A stretch of DNA of 64,000 nucleotides from Choristoneura fumiferana (lineage: Eukaryota > Arthropoda > Insecta > Lepidoptera > Tortricidae). Each line of letters begins with the position of its first letter. The first letter of the stretch is position 1. The stretch is taken from positions 6,456,516 through 6,520,515 of the forward strand of contig NC_133481.1 in the NCBI RefSeq assembly GCF_025370935.1, read 5' to 3'. Position numbers and translations under genes: made by a program. Positions 1 through 9,359 of this stretch are shown one piece after another. The notes below the pieces were generated by a model. That model had not been told where the DNA came from. It did not search any database and saw nothing but the letters and a program-made list of their open reading frames with translations.

Positions 1-803
1 GATTGGATCCTACGTATTGCGTTATCGTTGCCTTTACTAGAAAAACAATTTACTTTAATTTAATATGTAAAAATCAGATACACTTAGACACATACTTTAT
101 TGTAAAATAGCTGTTGCCTACGTACCTACGACTACATCCACGAATGATTCGTTTATCGCTATTCTGCGGGAATTATGCAATTTTCGGGATAAGACTATCC
201 TATGTCTTAAACTATCTCCATTCATAAGTTATATCTAAAGTTCTAAAGAGATTCAGCTGTTTAAACGTGAAGACATACAGTTGTTTTCGCATTTATAATA
301 TTAGTAAAACGAAAGAATAGTAAACATTGTTTTTAAACGATAGTTAGTATACCTTTTTCTAAATTATATATAATGTTTTAAGTGGGACATTTATCTACTT
401 ATCGTGTGTGCCTTCGCTGGGTAGAGGCACTCTTCTTACGATAAAGTAACCATTTTATGGTTTCACAATTGGAAGACTTTTAATTAAGGACCAAATATTC
501 CATTTTTCCTCAACAACTGACAAAAACGAATGAATCCTTGCAGAAGTTTGATTAGAAAAAAAAAGAAAAATTATGGTCCCAGGAAATTGTTGGAGCATTT
601 GACATTGTGAAGTCAATCACGGCGTTTTAATGGTATTTATTATAGCTTTTTCGATGGTTTCATTTCATTTAGAGTGGCTATGTTAGGTATAAAAAATAAA
701 ACAAAATGCATATGGTTGGAAGCAAGAAAAAGAAATCTATCAAAGGCCACGTATCATAAGGCCACGTGTGCTAGTGATCCAGTAAATAAAGGTAGGTACT
801 TAC
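1..803 (-). other. intron 5 of the echinoid-like gene (partial)
   Basis: This stretch follows the exon 5 donor and runs off the window edge. It is AT-rich. I see no exon, no recognised repeat and no RNA gene in it. Confidence 0.75.
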
Positions 804-1000
804 AGTTGACGCTGAGCTCGACGTTGGCGTCGAGTTGCTCTCCCTCTGGCATGGCGCGGTTCCATACGACGCAGCGGAAGAGAGCAGCATCGTCGTCCCT
901 TGTTGGTGTTAGCGTAAGTGTTGCTATTGTTGGTTCAGCACGCGTACGCCCGTGCGTTACCACCGCTTCAAGGGGATACGTTGAGCCGTGGCGGTACCAT
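804..1000 (-). CDS. ed: echinoid-like adhesion protein, exon 5 (rest of Ig domain 2; gene continues off window)
   Basis: The acceptor is TTTGTCCCCAG|A and the donor GTCAACT|GTAAGT. The exon is 197 nt, enters in phase 2 and leaves in phase 1. Residues 168-232 begin with the C-strand tryptophan in WYRHGSTYPL and contain TLTLTPTRDDDAALFRC, with the F-strand cysteine C210. Then comes VVWNRAMPEG, the most diagnostic stretch in the window, which I recognise from the second Ig domain of Echinoid. It ends ELSVN plus the first base of the next codon, probably Y. No further exon is visible in 1-803, so Ig domains 3 onward, the fibronectin-type domains, the membrane span and the cytoplasmic tail of this family must lie outside the window. 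Fragment ORFs overlapping this exon on either strand are not separate genes. Confidence 0.94.
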
Positions 1001-1823
1001 CTGGGGACAAAGGTTAAACATTAGAACAGCTACTACGAATTCACCTGTCGCTCTGTGTGTTTCTTTTGTAATGGATTAGGGAGGAAAGGCTGACAATGAC
1101 AACTATTACGAGTCACTTTCGTATGACCATCAAGGTGGATTTGAGATAGGGAGATTTACAAATATACGACAGTTTAGTTTCTGCAGCGTGACCTACCTAC
1201 ATCGATTGGTTTCATTGTCCTTAAACTATCTCTGAGTATACGCCACGTGCCAACGTAATAACTGTAGTAAAATAATTGTCAAAACCGGGAGATACGCCTA
1301 ACTTTTCACAATAATACTCAAAATGACAAACGTGTGAACTTGGGGAGTGGAGCGCCAACCAGAGCAGTTTATTACATTTGGTGACATGATAAATGTACCC
1401 AATACCGTTCTAAATAACCGTCGATGGATTAGCGACCCAAATGGGTGAACTCTGACACCTATTGACGCCATTTAACCCTCTGCGTATTCGATGTATGCTC
1501 TTAGATCTTTAGGGACATCTTCATTCCGACGGTAGCTTGGACATCCCAAGGGGATTGGTATACGTCATCGATTAAGTATAGGTACGCTCTGTTAGCAGCG
1601 GAATCTCGGTCTGATTCGCATTAGGCAATTTATGATTATGTTTGTTATTAATAAACAAATCCATGTTTTTGTTTATTTAGTAGCATCAACTAATGTATGC
1701 ACATTTAAAGAAATAGGTATTGCATGCAACAAAAGAGGTGGTTCATATTCAGAAGGACTCCAGGTAATACTGAGTCGTACCAATGTTCATGTACCTATCA
1801 TGTTCATTAATTACCAATTTTTT

Positions 1824-2249
1824 TAATATAATAACTATGTATCATCATCATCATCCCAGCCTATATACGTCCCACTGCTGGGCACAGGCCTCCTCTCAGA
1901 TCAAGAGGGCTTGGGCCATAGTTCCCACGCGGGCCCAGTGCGGATTGGGAACTTCGCACGCACCATTGAATCGCTTCGCAGGTTTGTGCAGGTTTCCTCA
2001 CGATGTTTTCCTTCACCGCAAAGCTCGTGGTAAGTTTCAAATGTAATTCCGCACATGAATTTCGAACAACTCAGAGGTGCGAGCCGGGGTTCGAACCCAC
2101 GACCCTCTGCTTGAGAGGCGATAGGTCAAACCACTAGGCCACCACGGCTTCACTAACTAATTAACTATGTATATTATCACGTATTTATTATTCTCACAAA
2201 AGGTACGTTAGAATAATAAATACGTGATAATATACATAGTTATTATATT
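1824..2249. repeat. palindromic element split by the SINE
   Basis: A right arm (2211-2249) is the exact reverse complement of a left arm now in two parts: about 1824-1842 before the SINE and 2173-2193 after it. The contiguous part alone gives a perfect 31-bp stem (2163-2193 with 2211-2241) around a 17-bp loop. No transposase or terminal motif is visible. It is most likely a small foldback or MITE-like sequence. Confidence 0.8.
1843..2161 (-). mobile_element. tRNA-derived SINE with RTE-like tail (family A, copy 1)
   Basis: Read on the minus strand, the element starts with a tRNA-like head carrying an A-box-like TGGCCTAGTGG and a B box GGTTCGAACCC. It ends with CTGTGCCCAGCAGTGGGAC and an (ATG)n tail shared with RTE-type LINE 3' ends. 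It is flanked by an 11-bp target-site duplication, TAACTATGTAT, at 1832-1842 and 2162-2172. The duplication shows that it inserted into the left arm of the palindrome that resumes at 2173. Confidence 0.88.
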
Positions 2250-4159
2250 TGAAACTAAATTTCAACTAACGGTATGCCAAACAATAGACTAGGTAACTAT
2301 TTCACGAACATCCCAACATGAAGTTCTGGGTAGGTATAACAAATTTAAAACTATAACGCAACTCCGAGTCGCAGTATTTACCACATACAACTTTAAGTAG
2401 GTACATTTGCGCTGAAAGTTGTGGCTGTTAACGGATTTCGTAGATTTCTGCGAAAGCAATTTCAATACTAGTTCTGAGCGTAAAATGGTAGAAATATAAA
2501 GTTTTGTGAATATTTTAAGCGTAGTGTTAGCGTGATCTAGTAGCGCGCGTAATAGCGGGCTCCTAGAATGGCGCAGTGCAGTGATGCCATGCTGTTGCTG
2601 TCTCCAATTAAAACTTTATTAAGATTAATACACGTTTTAAGCAGCACTTAATGTTCTTTGACTTCTAGATTTAGACAGAAAACAAGCTTAGATCATGCAA
2701 AATGTAGCTAAGGTAAGTAGTTAAATAGCATGAATTTTATCTTAAATCTATAGAATTTACATTAGAAAGGTAAACAAGAAAAACTGCTTTTATTTGCAGA
2801 AAATTTTCCGGTTTCTTCTGTATTATATACTTATTTTGTATTATATTTTATTCAGTCAACTTCTCGTATATGTACCTAAGTTTATATAGTATTTCTTTTA
2901 TTCAATGTCTGGCCCAAGTAAAAGTATAAGACTCCGCATATTTTCCATAACGTTCTTGCCAAATGGGCCCCACACTCACGCGCGAACAGGTTAAGGATAA
3001 AGGAGCCATCGTGCCCACATTTTCTTCCTCCACAAACCGCCCGTGCGCAAATCACACGTGAGATTCTAAGGTCCATAAAACAAATAAGATACATGAACTA
3101 AATAAATAGGCACGGCCACAGGCACGGCCATGCTCGAGTGAAATAACAAGCCAGAATCCCGCAATTTTAAGCATATACTTTAAGTAATGTTTTGTTTAAG
3201 AGGATCGTGTAGCCACTAGTTGTGGAGTGTACATTTTCGTTAAGCAACCCGGGTAATGAGAGAAACGAGATTTTCGGGTGCAACGACTCGCAGTTAACGT
3301 ACTTTCAACCTTTTCTGTATTTGCCATCACTGGGGTCACATAAAGAATTTAGGATTTAAATTGTCAATTTTTTCACGACACTTCTCGAAAATGTGTATAG
3401 ATAACCTAAATCCAGTACACAAAACTGCTTATGTACAAAGGATTAACGAATTCTTAGCAGACGAAGTCGCGGACAACAGCTAATTGATTAGTCAATAAAT
3501 AAAACGAAATATACGATTTTATTTTGACTCACAGTATATAAGCCAGTTTCTATTGTACTTCGCAATGTTCTTCACCAACGATCAGAAGTGCCGTAAATGT
3601 CATAAATATAAGATAAAGGGCAGAATTCGATTGAAATACTTCATCGTTCTTATTTTAGATACCTGCCTACGTGAAATTCAAGCGTGAAAATGAAAAAAAT
3701 ATTGTCTAAATCAATAATCCACTTTCTTTGAGGGGTTTCGAAGTTGTTGACATGGTCGCAGGCTGGTCCATAATTGAGTCCAGGAAAGTATCGGCGGCAT
3801 TGATTACCCGCTGTTCCGTACTTGCCTTCTTCCAACTCTAATTGAATCCGAGTCACTGCCTCCATAAATTTTATCGCCCCATTTAGGTCCCGTTTTTTAT
3901 CTGTTACCTTCTTTGTACGCCGTTTATATTTTTAATAAACCGTAGATTCTCGATATAAAAAGAATGCTAAAGGCTGCATGCAACTTTGTTTTTGTTTATT
4001 AAAGGGCGCCATTTCACGATATGTCTAGGAATTTCGTGATCTGGCGGATTTTACGATCGGCCGCCGACATATTATATACAAGATTGCTCGTTTACAGGTA
4101 TTAGATAGATAGATAGGTACGGTATCGGTATGTTATATTTTCATCGCTTCATTCGCTCG

Positions 4160-4475
4160 ATAGAATACGTAACGAAGTGATCCGACAGAGAACCAAAGTT
4201 ATCGACATAGCCCACCACATTAGCACGCTGAAGTGGCAATGGGCCGGCCATATAACCCGAAGAACCGATAACCGCTGGGGAAGACGAGTTCTTGAGTGGA
4301 GACCACGGATCGGCAAACGTAGCGTAGGACGTCCTCAGACTCGGTGGAGCGATGATCTTCGCTGGGCGGCTGGCAAGAGCTGGATGAGCGTGGCCGAGGA
4401 TCGTGCTCAGTGGCGTGCCATGGGAGAGGCCTATGTCCAGCAGTGGACGAACATAGGCTGATGATGATGATGATG
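4160..4475 (+). mobile_element. 5'-truncated RTE-type non-LTR retrotransposon (3' end)
   Basis: The open frame reads RIRNEVIRQRTKVIDI..., STLKWQWAGHITRR, GRRVLEWRPR, VGRPQTRWSDDL and GEAYVQQWTNIG followed by a stop. This is the familiar C-terminal region after the reverse transcriptase of RTE-clade LINEs in Lepidoptera. It is followed at once by a (TGA)n tail at about 4460-4475. Nine-bp direct repeats ATTCGCTCG at 4151-4159 and 4476-4484 look like the target-site duplication. The endonuclease and reverse transcriptase are missing, so it is a dead-on-arrival copy. The GTG at 4177 is internal, not a start. Confidence 0.88.
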
Positions 4476-4980
4476 ATTCGCTCGTATCTGTATATTTTTT
4501 CAATAGGTACCTATTGATGATTTTTACGTAGGTAATTCGTTTTGTTTTTCAATTTTTTTAGCACATTAAGTTATTTGCGAGAGCGTTTGTGTTTCATGCT
4601 TCTCCCCTATTGGATAACATCTGTACTATACTGCCCAGCGCAAGCATGATTCGGTCTTAAAAGCAAACAGCAAGAAGGCGGGCTTGTTTCCTCAATGTTT
4701 TACAAATAAAATAATATAAATAAAAGCTTTCTTAGTAAAACTATAATTGTTATCACGTAGAAAACTAAAAATGCTGACGGCATTATCCAGGAAGTAACAT
4801 AAAAGAACAATAAGAGTAAGTATGATGTCAACTAGAATGTACGAAGAATTGTTATCATAATTTGTAACTTTTAAACCTTCAGAGATTTCATATTTCTTGT
4901 ATCTAACGAGGGGCATTGGAAAAAACGAGGAAAATAAGCGCTTGATTCTTTAAAATGTATCCGGCTTTTTGACAGATTAA

Positions 4981-5361
4981 GGGGCTGTTTCACCACTCAT
5001 TGATTAATTTTTGAACGACCAGATGGCCTTGTGGTAAGATAACTTGACTACGAAGCTTGAGGTCCATTGTCACTGTCGGGGCAGATATTTGTATGAGAAA
5101 TATAAATGTTTGTTCTCGGGTCTTGGGTGTTTAATACGTATTTAAGTATGTGTCTTTTTGTATAATTATATTTATCCGTTGCTTAGTACCCATAACACAA
5201 GCTTTTGCTAAGCTTACTTTGGGACTAGGTCAATTGGTGTGAATTGTCCCGTTATATTTATTTTATTTTTTATTTATTTTATTTGACGGATTAATGTGAT
5301 GCCGTCTCCGTCTATTCGAATAAAACAAAAAGAGACTGCATCATGGTGAAACAGCAGGGGG
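4981..5361. mobile_element. TTAA-flanked MITE (family H), interrupted by a SINE
   Basis: The left end is GGGGCTGTTTCACCA and the right end, reverse-complemented, is CCCCCTGCTGTTTCACCA. Each end is bordered by TTAA (4977-4980 and 5362-5365), as for piggyBac-type target sites. The MITE itself is only about 115 bp; the rest is the inserted SINE at 5015-5281. It has no coding capacity. Confidence 0.8.
5015..5281 (+). mobile_element. tRNA-like SINE (family B, copy 1), nested in a MITE
   Basis: It begins ACGACCAGATGGCC and contains GGGGCAGATATTTGTATGA, TTATCCGTTGCTTAGTACCC and GGGACTAGGTCAATTGGTGT, all shared with copies at about 45950 and 54355. The head matches a tRNA-like module, although its B-box region is decayed here. 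A short TTTGA repeat borders it, and a T-rich (TTTAT)n run ends it. Confidence 0.78.
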
Positions 5362-5924
5362 TTAATGGTGGTTGTATTACAAGATTATTAAAGTAGATGT
5401 ATGTATCAATTAGGAATAAATAATTGACCAGTATACCTAATTGCAAACGTTGATCGTCGATGACACGCTGTAATACCACAGTTTTATAAACATTGTCTGT
5501 TTATACAATCTTGTTTAGACGTACTGTCGCAAAATGCTTCCACTGGGAGCGGAAATAGAAGTTAGCATTAAACCTACTGCTTAATTAATCCCACAGCCTA
5601 CTTGTGTCTTAACGAGGTCGACTGTATATTTAATATTCGAGCGTGGCCCGGCAGTTAAGATATGGCAACAAACATGCATGAGCGCATTTTTAGACACCCT
5701 TGTATTTATATTAGTTTCACTGTGACTAACAAACCAGCATGCCTCTGCATTTAATGTAAATGTTGGTAATTTGCTAGATATTGAAATATAGAAGCTCCGA
5801 AGACAGTGCAATTATCAAGTATCATCAAGAAAAAGATAACTTATATTTTTTTAGAACTTTGTCTGCGTGACTGATATGTATATGTATTGATGCCAAATTA
5901 CAGCTTTCTAGTACTAACAAAACG

Positions 5925-6020
5925 GTATCTGAGCTTAGCCGCGGACAGACAGACAGACAGACGGACAGATATGGCGAAGCTATAAGGGTTCCTAGTTGAC
6001 TACGGAACCCTAAAAAGGCT
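5925..6020 (-). repeat. fragment of the GGGTTCCGTA dispersed repeat
   Basis: It contains (CAGA)n with GGACAGATATGG and ends CTACGGAACCCTAAAAAGG. It is a short copy of a family seen more fully near 26076-26505, 35086-35565 and 63477-63560. Confidence 0.6.
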
Positions 6021-6116
6021 GTATAATAATAAAAAAAATCATGAATTAAAATTTGTAAACCCCAATTTCGGAACCTCCTCGAATGTATGGTCCGATAGTG
6101 CGGTGGTTTTCTCTTT

Positions 6117-6170
6117 TAACCGACTTCAAAAAAAGGAGGAGATTATCAATCGGTTGAATATTTTTTTTTT
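6117..6170 (+). repeat. end of a common lepidopteran dispersed repeat (CCGACTTCAAAAAAAGGAGG)
   Basis: TTAACCGACTTCAAAAAAAG followed by GAGGAG is the end of a repeat also present at 59208-59255. Its body resembles the sequences near 33300-33760 and 50690-51180. Confidence 0.55.
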
Positions 6171-6461
6171 ATGTTATGGACGGTCTTATAAACGTTGTCT
6201 AACGTGTTAATTTGGGAGTTCCTAACTAAAGTATATCATGAAGTTGAAACTTATTACTAACGACTATTATGCCACAAAATTAACGATTAGTTCCGGGATT
6301 CCAGTTATTCAATTCAAATTAATCCATCCTTTGTATCGAATTAGAATTTCCGGATCGGATTTACTGGGAACTATAATCACAGAACTACGAGCTAATAATG
6401 ACGAAAGTGGTTTCTAACTTTCTATGGTTCTACGTTAACATTATGAGACAAATTTATAGGT

Positions 6462-6551
6462 AGTCATTCACGATGACGCGTGTCGTGGTTATTATTACAA
6501 TGTCATTAACGTCTAATTTTGACAAAATCACGCGTCTTCGTGGATGGCACT
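6462..6551. mobile_element. short MITE with imperfect inverted ends (copy 1)
   Basis: The left end AGTCATTCACGATGACGCGTG pairs imperfectly with the right end, whose reverse complement is AGTGCCATCCACGAAGACGC followed by GTG. The whole 90-bp unit recurs at 46227-46319. Non-coding. Confidence 0.7.
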
Positions 6552-6570
6552 AGTTATAATGAGTTAAGGG

Positions 6571-6743
6571 TTACCAGTGGCGTGGCGTCGTTACTTTATT
6601 AACACCGAGATTAAGAGTGGTAAAGGAGTTTCTTGGTCGATTATACACTCCTCCGAAGAGTTGTATCCAAAAACATACCTAACGTACGATTATTTCACTC
6701 TCCGGGATGCCTAACGAAAATGTTCACTATACGCCACTGGTAA
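6571..6743. mobile_element. MITE with perfect 13-bp inverted ends
   Basis: TTACCAGTGGCGT at 6571-6583 is the exact reverse complement of the sequence at 6731-6743. The CAGTGGCG core is like hAT-type ends, but I see no 8-bp target duplication, so the superfamily is unassigned. It lies 19 bp from the MITE at 6462-6551. Confidence 0.65.
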
Positions 6744-7001
6744 GCAAATAAGTAACACCGGTAATACCGGGTGTGGCCTGTAACATGACTTCAGCGACTT
6801 TTTAAAATATTTTTTTTATTTTTATTACACTAAAGTTTATTCGAAGAAGCAATGTAAGGCAAAATGTTTGATATTTAAATTTGTAGCGTGACAGGCGACG
6901 TCAGTTGGGTTTGATTAAGTTTGTTAGAAAAAAAAACAAAAGTTAAGTTTTGACTTTAATATAATTTTAATTAAGTCCTACTGACCATGATGATCTAATT
7001 A

Positions 7002-7041
7002 TTGAAATAAAAAATACAAAAAGATTCCAAAAAACCAATCT
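7002..7041 (+). mobile_element. 40-bp tail-only retro-insertion (family E)
   Basis: A 40-bp insert ending ATACAAAAAGATTCCAAAAA plus ACCAATCT is bordered by an 11-bp direct repeat TGATCTAATTA (6991-7001 and 7042-7052). The insert equals the last part of the longer elements at 9625-9951 and 30290-30598. It therefore looks like an extreme 5' truncation and shows that the plus-strand right end is the 3' end of this family. Confidence 0.75.
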
Positions 7042-8029
7042 TGATCTAATTACCGTTGACCTATAGACCTATAGAGCCTCTGTTTTTTAATATTATCCCC
7101 GGTTCTGGGCCACACATTGTATAGACACCCGCAGAACAAAATGAATTGCTTGCGTTGCTAGCCCCGATTGCTAGATTGAAACGTCTTTCGTGCCACTAGA
7201 TAAATTCCCCGTTAAGGGGAAAGTACCTACCATCTTTCTTGGACGTTGCGATATATACACGAATGCTATTAATCCACCCATCCTTCCTTCCTTATCCATA
7301 TCTGTCTGTCTGTCGGTTACCTCTTACGCTTAACTACTAAACTGATTTCGATCAAATACATGAAAATGTGTGTAAATTTTACTACATGGCTTGACAAATA
7401 CTTCCCTGTTTATTGGCAAAAACATACAGATGAAATTCAGAAAGATTTTTTGAACAACTCTAACGAGTGAGGGAAATCCAATGTTAATGTTCATTGAATC
7501 CCACGTTGACCATTATTTACCGTTCATGTACTATGTAGACCCGGCGTTCTAAATCGCATTACAACGATCACGGTCACGGAATGATAACTTGATAACAATC
7601 GATCATACTCGTAGCAGTCATAAAAGGTAAATAAATCGTAGTCCTGTTTGTGTGTAAAATGTGTAAACAATTTATCTACTTAGATAGGTCTTTTTTACTA
7701 TTTGGTTAAGAGCGCCGTGTGCAGAAAGCGTTCGAAGGTTGAGAACAGGAGACCTGATGTCACCTGTTCACCAAACAGCACTGATGCTTGAAAACATACA
7801 AAAATCAAACCCACCTCCACTTCCGCATGACATAAATACATCGTACAGAGTCGACTGTTAAACGCAACAGCCTTCAATATGATACGCATGGACGCATGTA
7901 CTACGTTACGCATGTCATGTAACATGTTAGCAGAGCTCTGCTCCTAAACAAAATGTATGCAACAAAACTCATTTATTACCGACTTACGTATACCGTATTT
8001 AAACTCAATCAGTTCAGTACTTTCGGAGC

Positions 8030-8116
8030 AAATAGGCTATGGAACACGGACAGACAGAGGCACGTGTGTTCCTATAAGGATTCAGGTTTTTTCCGTTTGA
8101 GGTACGGAACCCTAGA
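8030..8116 (-). repeat. fragment of the GGGTTCCGTA dispersed repeat
   Basis: GCAAATAGGCTATGGAACAC, GGACAGACAGAGG and TACGGAACCCTAGAAAG match the ends of the family described at 26076-26505. It is short and decayed. Confidence 0.5.
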
Positions 8117-8143
8117 AAGAACAATTTTTCAATTTGCGCTTAC

Positions 8144-8277
8144 TTGATGTCAGGCTCCGGCGACCCTCCAGAGCTAGAGCAAGCGAGCTTGATCTCTCGG
8201 CCTTCCTGTGCTTCTGCGCGGGCGCCGGGGGACAGCAGCGGTGCCCGTGGGTGTGTTAACACCACCAGCGCGTGACC
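8144..8277 (-). CDS. ed: echinoid-like adhesion protein, exon 4 (start of Ig domain 2)
   Basis: The acceptor is TTATTTATAG|GG and the donor ATCAA|GTAAGC. The exon is 134 nt, starts in phase 0 and ends in phase 2. It encodes residues 123-166: the domain 1-2 linker (ALVVLTHPRAPLLSPG), then EGREIKLAC with the B-strand cysteine C155, then SSSGGSPEPDI. The CSS-x-GGSP-E/D-P block just before the domain 2 tryptophan is strongly echinoid-like. Codon 167 (AAA, K) is completed by the first base of exon 5. The polypyrimidine tract is weak and AT-rich, and a dispersed retroelement begins only 46 bp upstream of the acceptor. A longer frame that reads through the exon on the same strand from 8434 is a chance frame, shifted relative to this one. 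Confidence 0.92.
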
Positions 8278-9232
8278 CTATAAATAAGTCATATTTTAAA
8301 ATAAAAATATACACGTAAAATTGCAGGTGGTAGGACCTTGTGCAAGGTCCGCCCGGATTGTTACCACCATCTTGCTCGCTAATCCTGCCGTGAAGCAGCG
8401 TGGAGAGTAAGACAGCCGGTGAAATTACTGGCACTTGAGGTATCCCACCTTAGGCCTCTAGGTTGACAACGCATCTGCAATCCCCCTGGTGTTCCAGGTG
8501 TTTATGGGCGGTGGTGATATCTTACCATCAGGAGACCCACTTGCTCGTTTGCCATCCAGTCGAATAATAATAATAATAATTATGCATATAGATAGGCAAA
8601 GGGGAAACTCTCTATAATATAGTTTTTGGCCGTGCTGCCCGTGCCCGGTTATGGAATAGGAGGGATCCTTCTCCTCCCGTGACTGTCGTAAAGGACTTGA
8701 TAAGAGTGAGAGTAGGAGTGAGAGTCACATACCCACTATTAATACTTGATTTGGATAGGTATTTAACTAAATGTAAACAAACTTCAGCTGCCAGATTTGG
8801 TACATTCAAGAATTTTAAACATTTTACTTAGGTATCTATCATTGTAATACAAACTAGACTAGTGTATTTCAATACAGAAATGTAAATGTTTCGATAGTTT
8901 AATGCGGGAATTTCAATATTTAGGACGCCAATTAACGTTTACTACTCTTAAGTTGAGTATCGTTTCCTCCTCCTTGTGTCGTATTCCTCAGTATTGAGGG
9001 TCGTGACCTCCCTTCTGCATCACTTTCTCTATTTCTGTGTCTGGCAGTGTGGAGTGCGTTGTGAACTGTAGAGTCAAGAGCGGTGCGAATCTGGTCAGAC
9101 CAACGGATTGGGTGCGACCACGAGACCTCTTCCCATCCACTACACCGGTCACAACGTTTCGTACACGTAACTGTGTACGTAAGTATGTTAAATTATGAAT
9201 ATTTTCACGTATTTCTGAGTCGTAACGTTTAC
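8278..9232 (-). other. intron 3 of the echinoid-like gene
   Basis: A 955-bp intron. Its 3' part on the minus strand (8324-8583) is a dispersed retroelement end. The remaining 8584-9232 holds no recognised feature. Confidence 0.85.
8324..8583 (+). mobile_element. dispersed retroelement 3' end (family C, copy 1)
   Basis: It starts AGGTGGTAGGACCTTGTGCA, contains GACAGCCGGTGAAATTACTG and GGAGACCCACTTGCTCGTTT, and ends ATCCAGTCGAATAA(TAA)n. The same unit occurs at 14143-14424 (+) and 15982-16257 (-). Compared with those, this copy lacks about 25 bp after CCTGCCGTGAAGCAG. It starts 46 bp from the exon 4 acceptor. Probably a LINE 3' region or SINE. No protein is encoded. Confidence 0.8.
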
Positions 9233-9359
9233 CTGCGAGTGTAGCGTCCGTCCAGAGCCGCCCGCCTTCACGCGACACTCGAACCGACCGTTGTCGCGGT
9301 CGTACGACACGTTGGCAACCAACAAGTCGTACCGACCCTCCGACGGCGCGTACGTGATT
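9233..9359 (-). CDS. ed: echinoid-like adhesion protein, exon 3 (second half of Ig domain 1)
   Basis: The acceptor is TAACTTTCAG|A and the donor CGCAG|GTAAAC. The exon is 127 nt; its first base completes Q80 and it ends in phase 0. Residues 81-122 include EGRYDLL, NVSYDRDNGRFEC (the F-strand cysteine C108 that pairs with C41) and KAGGSG. The block Y-D-L-L/I...DNG-R/K-FECR-x-KA-x-G-x-G is what I recognise from echinoid/fred proteins. N96 in NVS is a possible N-glycosylation site. The gene runs toward lower coordinates, with exon 2 about 2.9 kb upstream and exon 4 about 1 kb downstream. Both splice sites and the phase agree with the neighbouring exons. Confidence 0.93.

Larger units (their letters stand above)
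1001..8143 (-). other. intron 4 of the echinoid-like gene
   Basis: Bounded by the exon 4 donor and exon 5 acceptor. It contains the SINE, palindrome, RTE, MITE and tail-only insertions listed separately. I recognised nothing in about 1001-1820, 2250-4140, 5370-5920, 6170-6460, 6745-6990 or 7055-8030. A few short pieces resemble common lepidopteran repeats, such as a decayed Helitron-like end near 3455-3485 and a (CTGT)n patch at 7296-7312. Confidence 0.85.

Noticed and set aside
674..1024. 116-codon plus-strand frame
   Set aside because: It is antisense to echinoid exon 5, whose frame is confirmed by splice phases and Ig motifs.
4141..4503. 120-codon minus-strand frame
   Set aside because: Antisense to the RTE C-terminal frame; its serine run is the reverse of the (TGA)n tail.
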